From PKWO01 sp036384915 (GTDB lineage: Bacteria; Pseudomonadota; Gammaproteobacteria; Burkholderiales; Burkholderiaceae_D), in assembly GCA_036384915.1 (NCBI GenBank), contig DASVLJ010000057.1, forward strand, positions 1-17,476: a DNA stretch of 17,476 bases, written 5' to 3'. Position 1 is the stretch's first letter, and each line of letters starts with the position of its first letter. The notes beneath the pieces are model-generated. The model ran no database searches. It saw only the letters and a list, made by a program, of their open reading frames with translations, and was not told the origin of the DNA. Shown piece by piece: positions 6,979 through 15,041 of this stretch. The translations under genes and the position numbers were made by a program.

Positions 6979-9900
6979 CTATTCCTTGAACCAGTCATCA
7001 CGTGTTTGATCAAGTACCTTGCGTGCCTGTTCCTCGACATAAGGCAAGCGCCGGGAGAACAGCAAAATCAAGATCGGCAGCACGATCAGGATCAAGACCG
7101 GTGCCAGCAAGATGCCGCCCACCACGACCAGCGCCAAAGGGCGCTGCACCTGCGAACCGATGCCGGTCGAAAATGCCGCCGGCAGCAAGCCCACGCAAGC
7201 CACGATGCAAGTCATCATCACCGGCCGCATCTGCGTGCGGCAGGTTTGCACGATGGCCGCCACGCGGTCGAGCCCGTCGCCGATCAATTGGTTGTAGTAG
7301 GACAGCACCAGGATGCCGTCCATCGCCGCAATGCCGAACAGGGCGACGAAGCCGATCGCCGCGGACACCGAAAACGGCGTGCCCGTGATGACGAGCGCGA
7401 AGATGCCCCCGATCAGCGCCATCGGGATCACCGATGCCGCCAGCAGCATGTCCGTGGCCGAACCGAAATTGGTATAGAGCAGCACGCAGATCAGGAGTAT
7501 CGACAACGGTACGGCGATCGCCAGGCGCTGCAGGGCTTCCTGCAGGTTGCCGAATTCGCCCACCCATTCCAGGTGGTAGCCGCCGGGCAGCTTCACCTGT
7601 TCTTCGACCTTGTGCTGCGCTTCGAGCACGGCCGAGCCGAGGTCGCGCCCGCGCACGCTGAACTTCAAGGGGATGTAACGCTGCTGCTGTTCGCGATAGA
7701 TGAAGGAAGCGCCCGACACCAGGCTGATATGCGCCAAGTCCTTCAAGGGCACCTGCATGATGCCGTTCCCGCTCGGATTTTGCGCGCCGACGGTGATACG
7801 GCCGATGGCATCGAGACTCTTGCGGTACTCGGGCGCCAGCCGTACGACCATGGGGAAATTACGGTCGCTGCCTGGCTCGTAGAGGTTGCCGGCCGGCTGC
7901 CCGCCGATGGCCGCCTGCACCACGGTATTGATGTCACCCGTAGCGAGGCCGTAGCGCGCCGCCGCGTCGCGGTCGATATCGATCCTCACCGTGGGCTGGC
8001 CCAGCGAGGTGAACACCGACAGGTCGGTCACGCCCGGAATGGTTTGCATGACGCGCTTGATCGCATCGGCAGTCTTTTCAAGCGTGACCAGGTCGTTGCC
8101 GAAGATCTTGATCGAATTCTCGCCCTTCACGCCGGAGGCGGCTTCCTCGACGTTGTCTTCGATGTATTGCGAGAAGTTGAATTCCACTCCGGGGAATTTC
8201 TCGCTCAACTGTTTCGTCATCTGGTCGGTCAAGGCTTCCTTGTCCACCCCCTTGGGCCAGGTATCGAAAGGCTTCAGGGGAACGAAGAATTCCGCGTTGA
8301 AAAACCCCGAGGTATCAGTACCGTCGTCGGGCCGCCCATGCTGCGAGACGGCGAGGTCGACCTCGGGATAGGACTGGATGATTTTGCGCATCTCGTTGAC
8401 GTAGCCGTTGCTTTCCTCAAGCGAGACCGAGGCCGGCATGGTGGCGCGGATCCAGAGGTTGCCCTCCTCCAGCTTGGGCAGGAATTCGAGCCCGAGCGAC
8501 CCGACCGCGATCGCTGCAAGCAGCAGCAACCCGCCCATCCCTGCCAAGGTCGCTTTCCTGTTTGCAAGCGCCCATTCGATTGTCGGCGTATACACCTTGC
8601 GCAACCCGCGCACGACTATGGTTTCGACTTCCTCCAGATGCTCGTGAAGGAAGATGGCGGACAGTGCCGGCGAGACGGTGAAGGTGGCTATCAAGCCGCC
8701 TAAAATCGCATACGCATAGGTCTTGGCCATCGGGCCGAAGATGTGCCCCTCGATGCCGCTCATGGTAAACAGCGGCACGAAGCCGGCAATGATGATGGCG
8801 GCCGAAAAGAAAATGCCGCGGTTGACTTCAATGGCCGAATTGGCGATCACGGCGAACTTGCCGCGCAAACCGATGGTGGAACGCACCTTGTGCAGGATCA
8901 GCCCGCCGGTGCGCCTGGCTTCGGAGCTTTCGGCCAGATGGCGGAAGATGTTTTCTACCATGATGACGGACGCATCAACCACCAGGCCGAAGTCGATCGC
9001 GCCGACCGAAAGCAGGTTGGCCGATTCGCCACGCAGCACGAGCAGGGCAATCGCGAACGACAGCGCAAACGGAATCGTCAAGGCCACGATCACGGCGGAA
9101 CGCAGGTTGCCCAGGAAGGCCCATTGCAAGAGGAAGATCAGCAAAATCCCCTCCAGCATGTTGTGCAGCACGGTATGCGTGGTGACGTCGATCAAGTCGC
9201 TTCGGTCGTACACTTGCTCGATATGGACGCCGGGCGGCAACAGATTGCTGTGATTGATCTTGTCGACTTCCGCCTCGACGCGCTTGATGGTCGGCAGGCT
9301 CTCCCCGCCGCGCCGCATCAGCACGATGCCTTCGACGATGTCGTTCTCGCCGTTGTAGCCGGCAATGCCCAGGCGCGGCTGATGCCCGACACTGATCTTC
9401 GCCACGTCGCCCAGCAAGACCGGCACGCCGTGATTGGAGGCAAGCACCATCTTGCGAATGTCGTCCATCGATTGCACCAGGCCGATGCCGCGCACCACGG
9501 CCGATTGCGGCCCGATATTGACGGTCTGGCCGCCGACATTGGTATTGCTGTTGTTGACCGTCTGCAGCAGTTGGGCCAGCGTCAGGCCGTAGCTGGTCAG
9601 CTTGTTCTGGTCGACTTCGATGTCATAGGTCTTGGTCTTGCCGCCCCAGCCGGTCACGTCGATCACGCCGGGCACCGCCTTGAAGCGGCGCTCGAGCATC
9701 CAGTCTTCGATGGTCTTCAAGTCCGTCACCGAATAGCCGGGGGGGCCGACTACGCGGTAGCGGTAGATCTCGCCGGTCGGTGAAGTCGGCGAAATCTGCG
9801 GTTGCGCGCCATTGGGCAAGGGCGGCAATTGCGCCAGGCGGTTGATCACCCATTGCTGCGCCTCATCGTACGTCATATCGTAGGTGAATTGCACCTTGAC

Positions 9901-10173
9901 GTCGGACAGGCCGAACATCGAAATGGTGCGCACCACCTGCACGTGCGGTATCCCCGACATGCCGATCTCGATCGGGATCGTGATGTAGCGTTCGATTTCC
10001 TCGCTCGACTGGCCCGAGCTTTGCGTCACGATATCGATCAGCGGCGGCACCGGGTCGGGGTAGGCCTCGATATTGAGTTTCCAGAAGCTGAAGCCGCCGA
10101 TGGCGAACATCAGCAGCAAAAGGACCAGCATCAGATAGCGCTGCCTGAGCGCCAGTTCCACGATGCGATTCAT
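6979..10173 (-). CDS. Heavy-metal-type RND efflux pump (CzcA/CusA family inner membrane subunit)
   Basis: The protein has 1064 residues, the normal length for an HME-RND pump. It starts with a membrane helix (about 13-31), followed by a large periplasmic loop, six helices (about 335-510), a second loop and six more helices (about 885-1040). The helix-4 motif DFGLVVDASVIMVEN carries three acidic residues (D394, D400, E407) with the same spacing as the CzcA proton-relay residues. The family drives substrate out of the cell using the proton gradient, in a trimer with adaptor and outer membrane factor. The region matching the CusA methionine M672 reads NVEEAASGVKG, with Glu instead of Met, so copper/silver specificity is not supported. 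The substrate is open (divalent metal or organic). AGGGA precedes the ATG, 12 nt after the outer membrane factor gene. Confidence 0.92.
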   Translation of the reverse strand: MNRIVELALRQRYLMLVLLLLMFAIGGFSFWKLNIEAYPDPVPPLIDIVTQSSGQSSEEIERYITIPIEIGMSGIPHVQVVRTISMFGLSDVKVQFTYDMTYDEAQQWVINRLAQLPPLPNGAQPQISPTSPTGEIYRYRVVGPPGYSVTDLKTIEDWMLERRFKAVPGVIDVTGWGGKTKTYDIEVDQNKLTSYGLTLAQLLQTVNNSNTNVGGQTVNIGPQSAVVRGIGLVQSMDDIRKMVLASNHGVPVLLGDVAKISVGHQPRLGIAGYNGENDIVEGIVLMRRGGESLPTIKRVEAEVDKINHSNLLPPGVHIEQVYDRSDLIDVTTHTVLHNMLEGILLIFLLQWAFLGNLRSAVIVALTIPFALSFAIALLVLRGESANLLSVGAIDFGLVVDASVIMVENIFRHLAESSEARRTGGLILHKVRSTIGLRGKFAVIANSAIEVNRGIFFSAAIIIAGFVPLFTMSGIEGHIFGPMAKTYAYAILGGLIATFTVSPALSAIFLHEHLEEVETIVVRGLRKVYTPTIEWALANRKATLAGMGGLLLLAAIAVGSLGLEFLPKLEEGNLWIRATMPASVSLEESNGYVNEMRKIIQSYPEVDLAVSQHGRPDDGTDTSGFFNAEFFVPLKPFDTWPKGVDKEALTDQMTKQLSEKFPGVEFNFSQYIEDNVEEAASGVKGENSIKIFGNDLVTLEKTADAIKRVMQTIPGVTDLSVFTSLGQPTVRIDIDRDAAARYGLATGDINTVVQAAIGGQPAGNLYEPGSDRNFPMVVRLAPEYRKSLDAIGRITVGAQNPSGNGIMQVPLKDLAHISLVSGASFIYREQQQRYIPLKFSVRGRDLGSAVLEAQHKVEEQVKLPGGYHLEWVGEFGNLQEALQRLAIAVPLSILLICVLLYTNFGSATDMLLAASVIPMALIGGIFALVITGTPFSVSAAIGFVALFGIAAMDGILVLSYYNQLIGDGLDRVAAIVQTCRTQMRPVMMTCIVACVGLLPAAFSTGIGSQVQRPLALVVVGGILLAPVLILIVLPILILLFSRRLPYVEEQARKVLDQTRDDWFKE

Positions 10174-10185
10174 GTTTTTCCCTGA

Positions 10186-11676
10186 TTAATTTGCCGGCGA
10201 GCCTGTTCCGGCCCGGCTTTGTTGTGAGTTCTCTTCGCGGTTCCACCAGCCGCCGCCCAGCGCCTGGAACAGCGCGGCGGTATCGGCATAGCGGTTGGCC
10301 TGCGCCTGCGCCAGGTTCAAGGCCGCCTGCTGATAAGCCTGCTCGCTGCCCAAGAGCGTGACGTAGGCGATATCGCCCAACTCGACCTGGCGCCTGGCGA
10401 TGGCTAGACTGTCGGCCGCCGCACGCTCGGCCACGGCGGCGGCCTGCAATGCATCGGCATCCGCATGCAGGGCATGCAGGCTGTCGGCCACGTTCTGGAA
10501 GGCTGCAATCACGGTGGCGCGATATTGCGCCACTGCCGCATCGTAAGCCGCTTCCGCGGCACGCTTCCTGTGCAGCAAGGTGCCGCCCTGGAACAGCGGT
10601 TGCGTCACGCCGCCGGCGATATTCCAGAAACCCGTGCCGGACTTGAGCAAGTCGGACAACTGCGTCGCCACGCTGCCGCCGCCGGCCGTCAGGGAAAATT
10701 GCGGCAGCATATTGGCTTCGGCCACGCCGATTCCGGCACTGGCGGCATGCAGGTTTTCCTCCGCCGCGCGCACGTCGGGCCGCTGGCGTACCAGTTGCGA
10801 AGGCAGCGAGAGCGGCAGCTCGGTCGGCAATTGCAGCGCCGAGAGTTCGAACGTTTGCTGCGGCATGTCCGCCGGCAGGCGCCCAGCCAAGGCCGCAATC
10901 AAGTCGCGCTGCTGCGCCAATTGCTTTTGCAGCGGCGGCAATTGCGCCTGGGTCTGGGCCAGTGCAGCAATCTGCGCGGCCACGGCGGCTTCCGGTACGG
11001 CGCCGAGTTCGCTCTGGCGCCTGGTCAAGTCGAGCGTTTCCTGCCCCAGCTTGACCATTTTCTCGGTCGCCGCGATTTGCGCGCGCAGCGACGCTTCCTG
11101 CAGCGCCGCCGCGACCACGTTCGAAGTCAGGCTCAGGTAAGCCGCTTCGCGCTCGAAGCGCTGCATATCGCTTTGCGCCTGCAGACTCTCCACCTGGCGC
11201 CGGTTGCCGCCGAACACGTCGGGCACGTAGGAAATATTGAGCTGCACCGTATGCAGGTTGTACACACCGGCGCCGGAGGCCGCGTTCGATGTCACGGTAC
11301 CAAGGGCATCCTTTTGCCGGGAAGGCGTGAAGTTGGCCGACACGCCGGGATAATACGCCCCCTGTTGCGCATAGACGTTTTCCCGGGCCGCGCGCAAGGC
11401 CGCTTCCGCCTGCTGCAGGTTGGGATTGTTCTTCAGCGCCTCTTCGATCAGGCTGTTCAAGGCCGGCGAGTGGAACAGCGTCCACCATTGCGCCGGAATA
11501 TCGCGCCCGTCGACGAAACGTTGCGGCTCGCCGCCCGCCGCCTGGGCGGTCGCGGCAGTATCCGGCAAGGGTTCGGCGGTATAACGCTCGGCCTTCGGTG
11601 CGTCGGGCGTCTTGAAGTCGGGCCCGACGGCGCAAGCCGAAAGCACCAGGACGGGCAACACGGAAATCCAGCGCAT
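10186..11676 (-). CDS. Outer membrane factor, NodT-family lipoprotein of the RND efflux system
   Basis: The protein has 496 residues. The N-terminus is a lipoprotein signal with lipobox LSAC (Cys15), followed by AVGPDF, the typical opening of NodT/OprM-type outer membrane factors. Two alpha-helical hairpin repeats are visible. One includes QWWTLFHSPALNSLIEEALK and NNPNLQQAEAALRAARENVY (about 83-123); the other includes LVRQRPDVRAAEENLHAA and ANMLPQFSLT (about 290-330). The protein forms the trimeric TolC-like channel that carries substrate across the periplasm and outer membrane. Its ATG follows the adaptor stop by 1 nt (TGAGATG), with GGAAGG 8 nt upstream, which implies coupled translation. 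NodT-type partners are unlike the CzcC type usual for Czc pumps. Confidence 0.92.
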   Translation of the reverse strand: MRWISVLPVLVLSACAVGPDFKTPDAPKAERYTAEPLPDTAATAQAAGGEPQRFVDGRDIPAQWWTLFHSPALNSLIEEALKNNPNLQQAEAALRAARENVYAQQGAYYPGVSANFTPSRQKDALGTVTSNAASGAGVYNLHTVQLNISYVPDVFGGNRRQVESLQAQSDMQRFEREAAYLSLTSNVVAAALQEASLRAQIAATEKMVKLGQETLDLTRRQSELGAVPEAAVAAQIAALAQTQAQLPPLQKQLAQQRDLIAALAGRLPADMPQQTFELSALQLPTELPLSLPSQLVRQRPDVRAAEENLHAASAGIGVAEANMLPQFSLTAGGGSVATQLSDLLKSGTGFWNIAGGVTQPLFQGGTLLHRKRAAEAAYDAAVAQYRATVIAAFQNVADSLHALHADADALQAAAVAERAAADSLAIARRQVELGDIAYVTLLGSEQAYQQAALNLAQAQANRYADTAALFQALGGGWWNREENSQQSRAGTGSPAN

Positions 11677-11677
11677 C

Positions 11678-12925
11678 TCAGTTGCCTTCCACGGCGCGGT
11701 CGATGAACAGGGCGCCGGAAGTCACCACCTTCTCTCCGGCCTTCAAGCCGCTGGCCGCTTCGACCATGTCGCCGCTGGTGCGGCCTGTCACGATCTTGCG
11801 CAGCGCGATCGTCCCGTCGCCGTTCAACACGAAGACGCGGGCTTCGTCGCCCTCATGCACGATGGCCGATTCCGGCACGCCCGGGGCATTCGACGTTTCG
11901 CCCGTGGCGATGCGGAAGCTGGCGAACATCGAAGGCTTCAAGGCGCCGTCGCGATTGTCGATCTCGGCGCGCACGGACAAGCGGTGCGTGTTCGGGTCCA
12001 CCGTCGGGCCGACCCAGGTCAGCTTGGCCTTGAACACCCGGCCGGGCCAGGCCGACACCGTCACCTCGACCGGCGCCCCCACCTTCATCAAGGGTGCATC
12101 GGCTTCGCGCACATTGGCCAGGAGCCAGATGGTCGACAGATTAGCGATGGTATAGACCGGATTGGAGGCGCCGGCCGCCGCGCTTTCTATGTTCTGCCCC
12201 AAGCCGACCTGGCGCGCAATCACGGTGCCGGCGATGGGCGCGCGCACCACGGCTTCCGGGCTCATCCTTTGCGCGGGGCCGGCGGCTTCCAGCGCCGCGA
12301 TTTCCTCGTCGCTCCTGCCCAGGATACGCAAGCGGTTGCGCGCCGCCGCGAGCGCAACCTCGGCGCTGTGCAGGCTGCCCTGCGCGGCCGCCAGATCGGC
12401 CTGGCTTTGCAGCCAATCCTTCATGGCCCCGCCCTTAGCCATATAGAGTTCGTGTTGGCGCTTCTCGGCCGCCTCGGCCACCTTGGCCTGGGTTTGCGCC
12501 GCCGACAAGGTTCCGGCCGCCGCGATCACGTCGTTCTGGCCCTGGACGAATTCCGAGGCATCGAGCGCCATCAGCGGCGCTCCCTTCTCCAGCTTGTCGC
12601 CGATCTTGGCATAGAGCTTGGTCACGTGCCCCGAATAAGGCGAAAACACCGGCGTGGTCGCGTCGTCGTTCGCAGCGATGGTCCCGTCGGTAACCTGTTC
12701 GCCGTGGAAGGCCAGGCTTTCTACAGTACGGATCTTCAAGCTGTCGAGCTGGCTCCTGGTCGGGCGAAATCCGGTCGCCGCCGCTTGCGCCGGCTCCGGC
12801 GTTTTATCGCGGGACTTGCCGCCAAGAAAGTGATATCCAGTCAGGGCCAGGACGAGGACGGCTGCCGCAACGGCAATCGGCTTTACCGGGAAACGCGGCG
12901 TGCTGCTGGGGCTTGGTGCATTCAT
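11678..12925 (-). CDS. RND efflux periplasmic adaptor (membrane fusion protein, CzcB/CusB-like)
   Basis: The protein has 415 residues. A single N-terminal membrane anchor is seen at about residues 17-34, with no lipobox. Next come a first barrel-sandwich (lipoyl) half (VFSPYSGHVTKLYAKIGDKL, about 93-121), an alpha-hairpin rich in Ala, Gln and Glu (about 125-210), the second lipoyl half (VRAPIAGTVIARQVGLGQ, 227-244), a beta-barrel (about 262-340) and a membrane-proximal domain. The adaptor bridges pump and outer membrane factor. There is no Met- or His-rich N-terminal metal-binding segment. It is the first gene of the operon. The ATG at 12925 has no clear Shine-Dalgarno (CAAAAATTCAGAAC precedes it), which is unusual here and may mean weak or leader-dependent initiation. 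Confidence 0.9.
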   Translation of the reverse strand: MNAPSPSSTPRFPVKPIAVAAAVLVLALTGYHFLGGKSRDKTPEPAQAAATGFRPTRSQLDSLKIRTVESLAFHGEQVTDGTIAANDDATTPVFSPYSGHVTKLYAKIGDKLEKGAPLMALDASEFVQGQNDVIAAAGTLSAAQTQAKVAEAAEKRQHELYMAKGGAMKDWLQSQADLAAAQGSLHSAEVALAAARNRLRILGRSDEEIAALEAAGPAQRMSPEAVVRAPIAGTVIARQVGLGQNIESAAAGASNPVYTIANLSTIWLLANVREADAPLMKVGAPVEVTVSAWPGRVFKAKLTWVGPTVDPNTHRLSVRAEIDNRDGALKPSMFASFRIATGETSNAPGVPESAIVHEGDEARVFVLNGDGTIALRKIVTGRTSGDMVEAASGLKAGEKVVTSGALFIDRAVEGN

Positions 12926-12961
12926 GTTCTGAATTTTTGGAATTGAGTGTGGCGGGCAGAA

Positions 12962-12967
12962 ATTTTA
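12962..12967 (-). promoter_or_regulatory. Candidate -10 box of the RND efflux operon
   Basis: On the minus strand TAAAAT (5 of 6 to TATAAT) lies 36 nt before the adaptor ATG. No -35 hexamer is visible at normal spacing, which would suit an activator-dependent promoter served by the operator at 13006-13021. This is a tentative call. Confidence 0.3.
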
Positions 12968-13005
12968 AGGTATGGGCCGCCTGCCTCGGCCTCTCGATGG
13001 CTACG

Positions 13006-13021
13006 AATACATTTTGTTACA
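13006..13021 (-). promoter_or_regulatory. Putative OmpR-family response regulator operator (RstA-box-like) before the efflux operon
   Basis: On the minus strand the site reads TGTAACAAAATGTATT: two half-sites TGTAAC and TGTATT in direct repeat, spaced 10 bp start to start. Read on the plus strand, TACATTTTGTTACA (13008-13021) fits the published RstA box TACATNTNGTTACA at every specified base. It lies about 80 nt upstream of the adaptor start and about 40 bp upstream of the candidate -10. The regulator is not in the window. Confidence 0.5.
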
Positions 13022-13060
13022 AATAAGGTGGCGATTTCCCCGTACAGCCCTATCGCCACC
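13020..13060 (-). terminator. Probable intrinsic terminator of the porin/small periplasmic protein unit
   Basis: On the minus strand a perfect 9-bp stem GGTGGCGAT / ATCGCCACC (13052-13060 with 13027-13035) with a 16-nt loop is followed by TTATTTG. It begins 9 nt after the stop of the 73-aa gene. The loop is longer than usual, which lowers confidence slightly. Confidence 0.65.
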
Positions 13061-13069
13061 GCGTCGAAA

Positions 13070-13291
13070 TTATTTCGACTGTGCCGGGGCCGAGCTGGCG
13101 GCGTCCGCCTTGGCGGCTTCAAGCCGCTTGCGCTTGACGGCAGGCGTCACTTGCGCATGCGGACCATGGTCTAGTGCCAGTTGCGACTGGGTGAGCTTGG
13201 GTTTCTTTTGCTCGCTTGCTTGATCGTCCGCGCGGGCAGCGGCGCTCGCGATCAGGACCGGCAGCAACAAGGTATAACTGAAATTCTTCAT
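13070..13291 (-). CDS. Small exported protein of unknown function (73 aa)
   Basis: The 73-residue protein begins with a signal peptide: MKN, a hydrophobic core (about 6-19) and a probable cleavage after ARA (residue 21, before DD). The mature part of about 52 residues is hydrophilic and highly charged (EQKKPKL, VKRKRLEAAKADAA), with two histidines in DHGPHAQ. I do not recognise a family. The start at 13291 is fixed by AAGGAG 7 nt upstream; an earlier in-frame start would place 18 charged residues before the signal peptide. It follows the porin gene by 64 nt on the same strand and shares its terminator, so it may be made with the porin, for example as a periplasmic partner. A function is not shown by the sequence. 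Confidence 0.75.
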   Translation of the reverse strand: MKNFSYTLLLPVLIASAAARADDQASEQKKPKLTQSQLALDHGPHAQVTPAVKRKRLEAAKADAASSAPAQSK

Positions 13292-13298
13292 GACAAAT

Positions 13299-13304
13299 CT
13301 CCTT
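13299..13304 (-). promoter_or_regulatory. Shine-Dalgarno of the 73-aa exported protein, placed beside a hairpin
   Basis: AAGGAG on the minus strand lies 7 nt before the ATG at 13291. Only 2 nt separate it from the foot of the 10-bp hairpin at 13307-13332, so the structure could influence ribosome access. Confidence 0.75.
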
Positions 13305-13306
13305 AC

Positions 13307-13332
13307 GCGCCGGGCGATTGCCCGCCCGGCGC
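13307..13332 (-). promoter_or_regulatory. Intercistronic GC-rich hairpin between porin and small protein genes
   Basis: A perfect 10-bp stem GCGCCGGGCG / CGCCCGGCGC (13307-13316 with 13323-13332) has a 6-nt loop. No T-tract follows on either strand, so it is not an intrinsic terminator. Its place, 23 nt after the porin stop and just before a Shine-Dalgarno, suggests a 3' mRNA-stabilising or translation-modulating element; this is inference. Confidence 0.6.
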
Positions 13333-13355
13333 CATCAATGTTCAAGTGGTGCGTC

Positions 13356-15026
13356 TTACCAGTGGAAAATCACGTCGCCGGAGATGATCGTCGCCGTGCT
13401 ATGGTTGGGCGCGATACCCAGGTTGGCGTTGCCGTTGAACGCGGGCGAGTCCGCGTGGTAGTAGGCGATTTCGGGACGAACCTCGATCTGCGGCGAGAAC
13501 CAGTGCTGCCAGCCGAGTGCGAGGTTCTTGTAAGTCGTCGGTGTACCCGTGCGCTGACCTTGCGGGTCGCGGTAGATTTCCGGACGGATCGAGAAATTGT
13601 CCAGCGCATTCGGCGAATAGTTAAGATACGCCACCATGCCTGTCGCCGAGGCGCGGCAAGTCAGGTTGGCCGATGCCGTAGACCTTTCGTTGCCGGCGCA
13701 ATACGCCATGCCGGGAGCGTTATAGGGCATGACATTGGGCGAGAACGGCGTGCCGGCACCGGTGGCCACGATATTGGTCTGCACGTAGGCGTTGTTCAGG
13801 TTGGGAACATTGTTCTGATGTTCCTGGTACAGTTCGTAAGCGATATGCCAATGCTCATTGAAGGAATGGTAGACCGTGAAACCGTACCATTGCAGGTTGT
13901 TGTAGCCCCACTCGCCATTGTTCAAGCCGTTGCCGCAGACGTTCACGTCGGTCTTGCCGTCGTCCGAGTCGTAGCGCAAACAGAGCGTGCCTGACGCCTT
14001 TGCTCCCGGGTCGCGTTTGAACGTGCTATCGGGATACAGAGCGTTCGGATTGGTGTTCGGTATCTTCTGGTACAGGTGATTGAATGTCGCTTCCGTGCCT
14101 GCGGTCACGCCGGCCTGCACGATCCAGTTCTTGTTCGCCTGCAGCGACGCAACGATGCCTTCATTCGTATAGTTGTCGAAGGTGTAGCTCATCGAGTGCG
14201 AATACATGTAATTGTTGGGCGCGAGCTGCGCCTCGATGTCGGGCAGCGAGATATAGCGCCCGACCCGCACGTTCAAACCCTCGCCGACGAAGGGCGTAAA
14301 CCAATCGACGTAGAGCATGGGCATATCCCAGCCGTTGGCATTGTTGCGGCCGAGCAGCTGATGGCTGCCTAGGCCGTAGGACGTGGTGTAGCGATAGTCC
14401 GAACCATAGATCGCCGAAAAGCGGAAACCCCAATCGTTATGGTCTTTCTGCACCATGTCGGGCACACGCTCGATGTATTCGACGATCTGGTTCAAATCGA
14501 GCGCGTTTGGATTGTAGTCGTAGGCCGCCGGCGCATTGCCGCCGCGCACATGATTCGTGCTCAGGTTGGCGCCCACGTCGATCCAGCCATAGGTTTGAAT
14601 GCCGTTGTCCGCCATCCATTTACCCAGCGCGGTATTGGCCATCGCCACCATCAGCGGGCTGTCGGTTGCATTGGGCGTGGAAGCGCCCAGCGGCGACGTG
14701 CCGCCATAGGGCCATTCGGTGAAAGGCATGGGTGGAATGGTTTGCGCCGCCGGCGGAATATCGTCGCGCCGCGAAGGCGGCGCCTTCGGGTCGGCCGGCG
14801 CAGCCGCCTGGCCGTCTTCGAGCTTGTAGTAATTGCCGAGACGTTCCCAGACTCCCGTGCCGAGGTAACTGTCGAGGCAGGAATAGTCCTTGTAGGGATC
14901 GCAGGCTGCAGGCTTGGCGGCATCGTCCGCCTGGGCATACTGCGCCGCCAATGTACCGGCGATCGCCAATGCAAGAACACGGCCGGTGCGCGACCGGCTC
15001 TTCAACGTCATCATTTGCATGGACAT
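13356..15026 (-). CDS. Outer membrane beta-barrel protein (putative BBP2/OmpL-like porin)
   Basis: The protein has 556 residues. A signal peptide ends at about AQA (residue 33, before DD). It is followed by a proline-rich, non-barrel segment (about 35-115) with two close cysteines (CDPYKDYSC). From about residue 140 on, alternating aromatic and polar strands fit a barrel: QTYGWIDVGANLS, WGFRFSAIYGSDYRYTTSYG, LNVRVGRYISLPDIE. The chain ends in VIFHW, a C-terminal aromatic typical of outer membrane barrels. The segment GRYISLPDIEAQLAPNNYMY resembles the BBP2 porin family; I recognise this by pattern and have not searched. GAAAGGGGAAG lies just upstream of the ATG at 15026, with the GGGG 7 nt away. 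Transported solutes are unknown. The 73-aa exported protein gene follows. Confidence 0.82.
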   Translation of the reverse strand: MSMQMMTLKSRSRTGRVLALAIAGTLAAQYAQADDAAKPAACDPYKDYSCLDSYLGTGVWERLGNYYKLEDGQAAAPADPKAPPSRRDDIPPAAQTIPPMPFTEWPYGGTSPLGASTPNATDSPLMVAMANTALGKWMADNGIQTYGWIDVGANLSTNHVRGGNAPAAYDYNPNALDLNQIVEYIERVPDMVQKDHNDWGFRFSAIYGSDYRYTTSYGLGSHQLLGRNNANGWDMPMLYVDWFTPFVGEGLNVRVGRYISLPDIEAQLAPNNYMYSHSMSYTFDNYTNEGIVASLQANKNWIVQAGVTAGTEATFNHLYQKIPNTNPNALYPDSTFKRDPGAKASGTLCLRYDSDDGKTDVNVCGNGLNNGEWGYNNLQWYGFTVYHSFNEHWHIAYELYQEHQNNVPNLNNAYVQTNIVATGAGTPFSPNVMPYNAPGMAYCAGNERSTASANLTCRASATGMVAYLNYSPNALDNFSIRPEIYRDPQGQRTGTPTTYKNLALGWQHWFSPQIEVRPEIAYYHADSPAFNGNANLGIAPNHSTATIISGDVIFHW

Positions 15027-15041
15027 AAAACTTCCCCTTTC

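Noticed and set aside
6586..8703. Long plus-strand open frame (705 codons) opposite the RND pump gene
   Set aside because: It is antisense to an unmistakable RND gene, has low-complexity His/Arg/Gln composition and no recognisable domain; a typical high-GC shadow.
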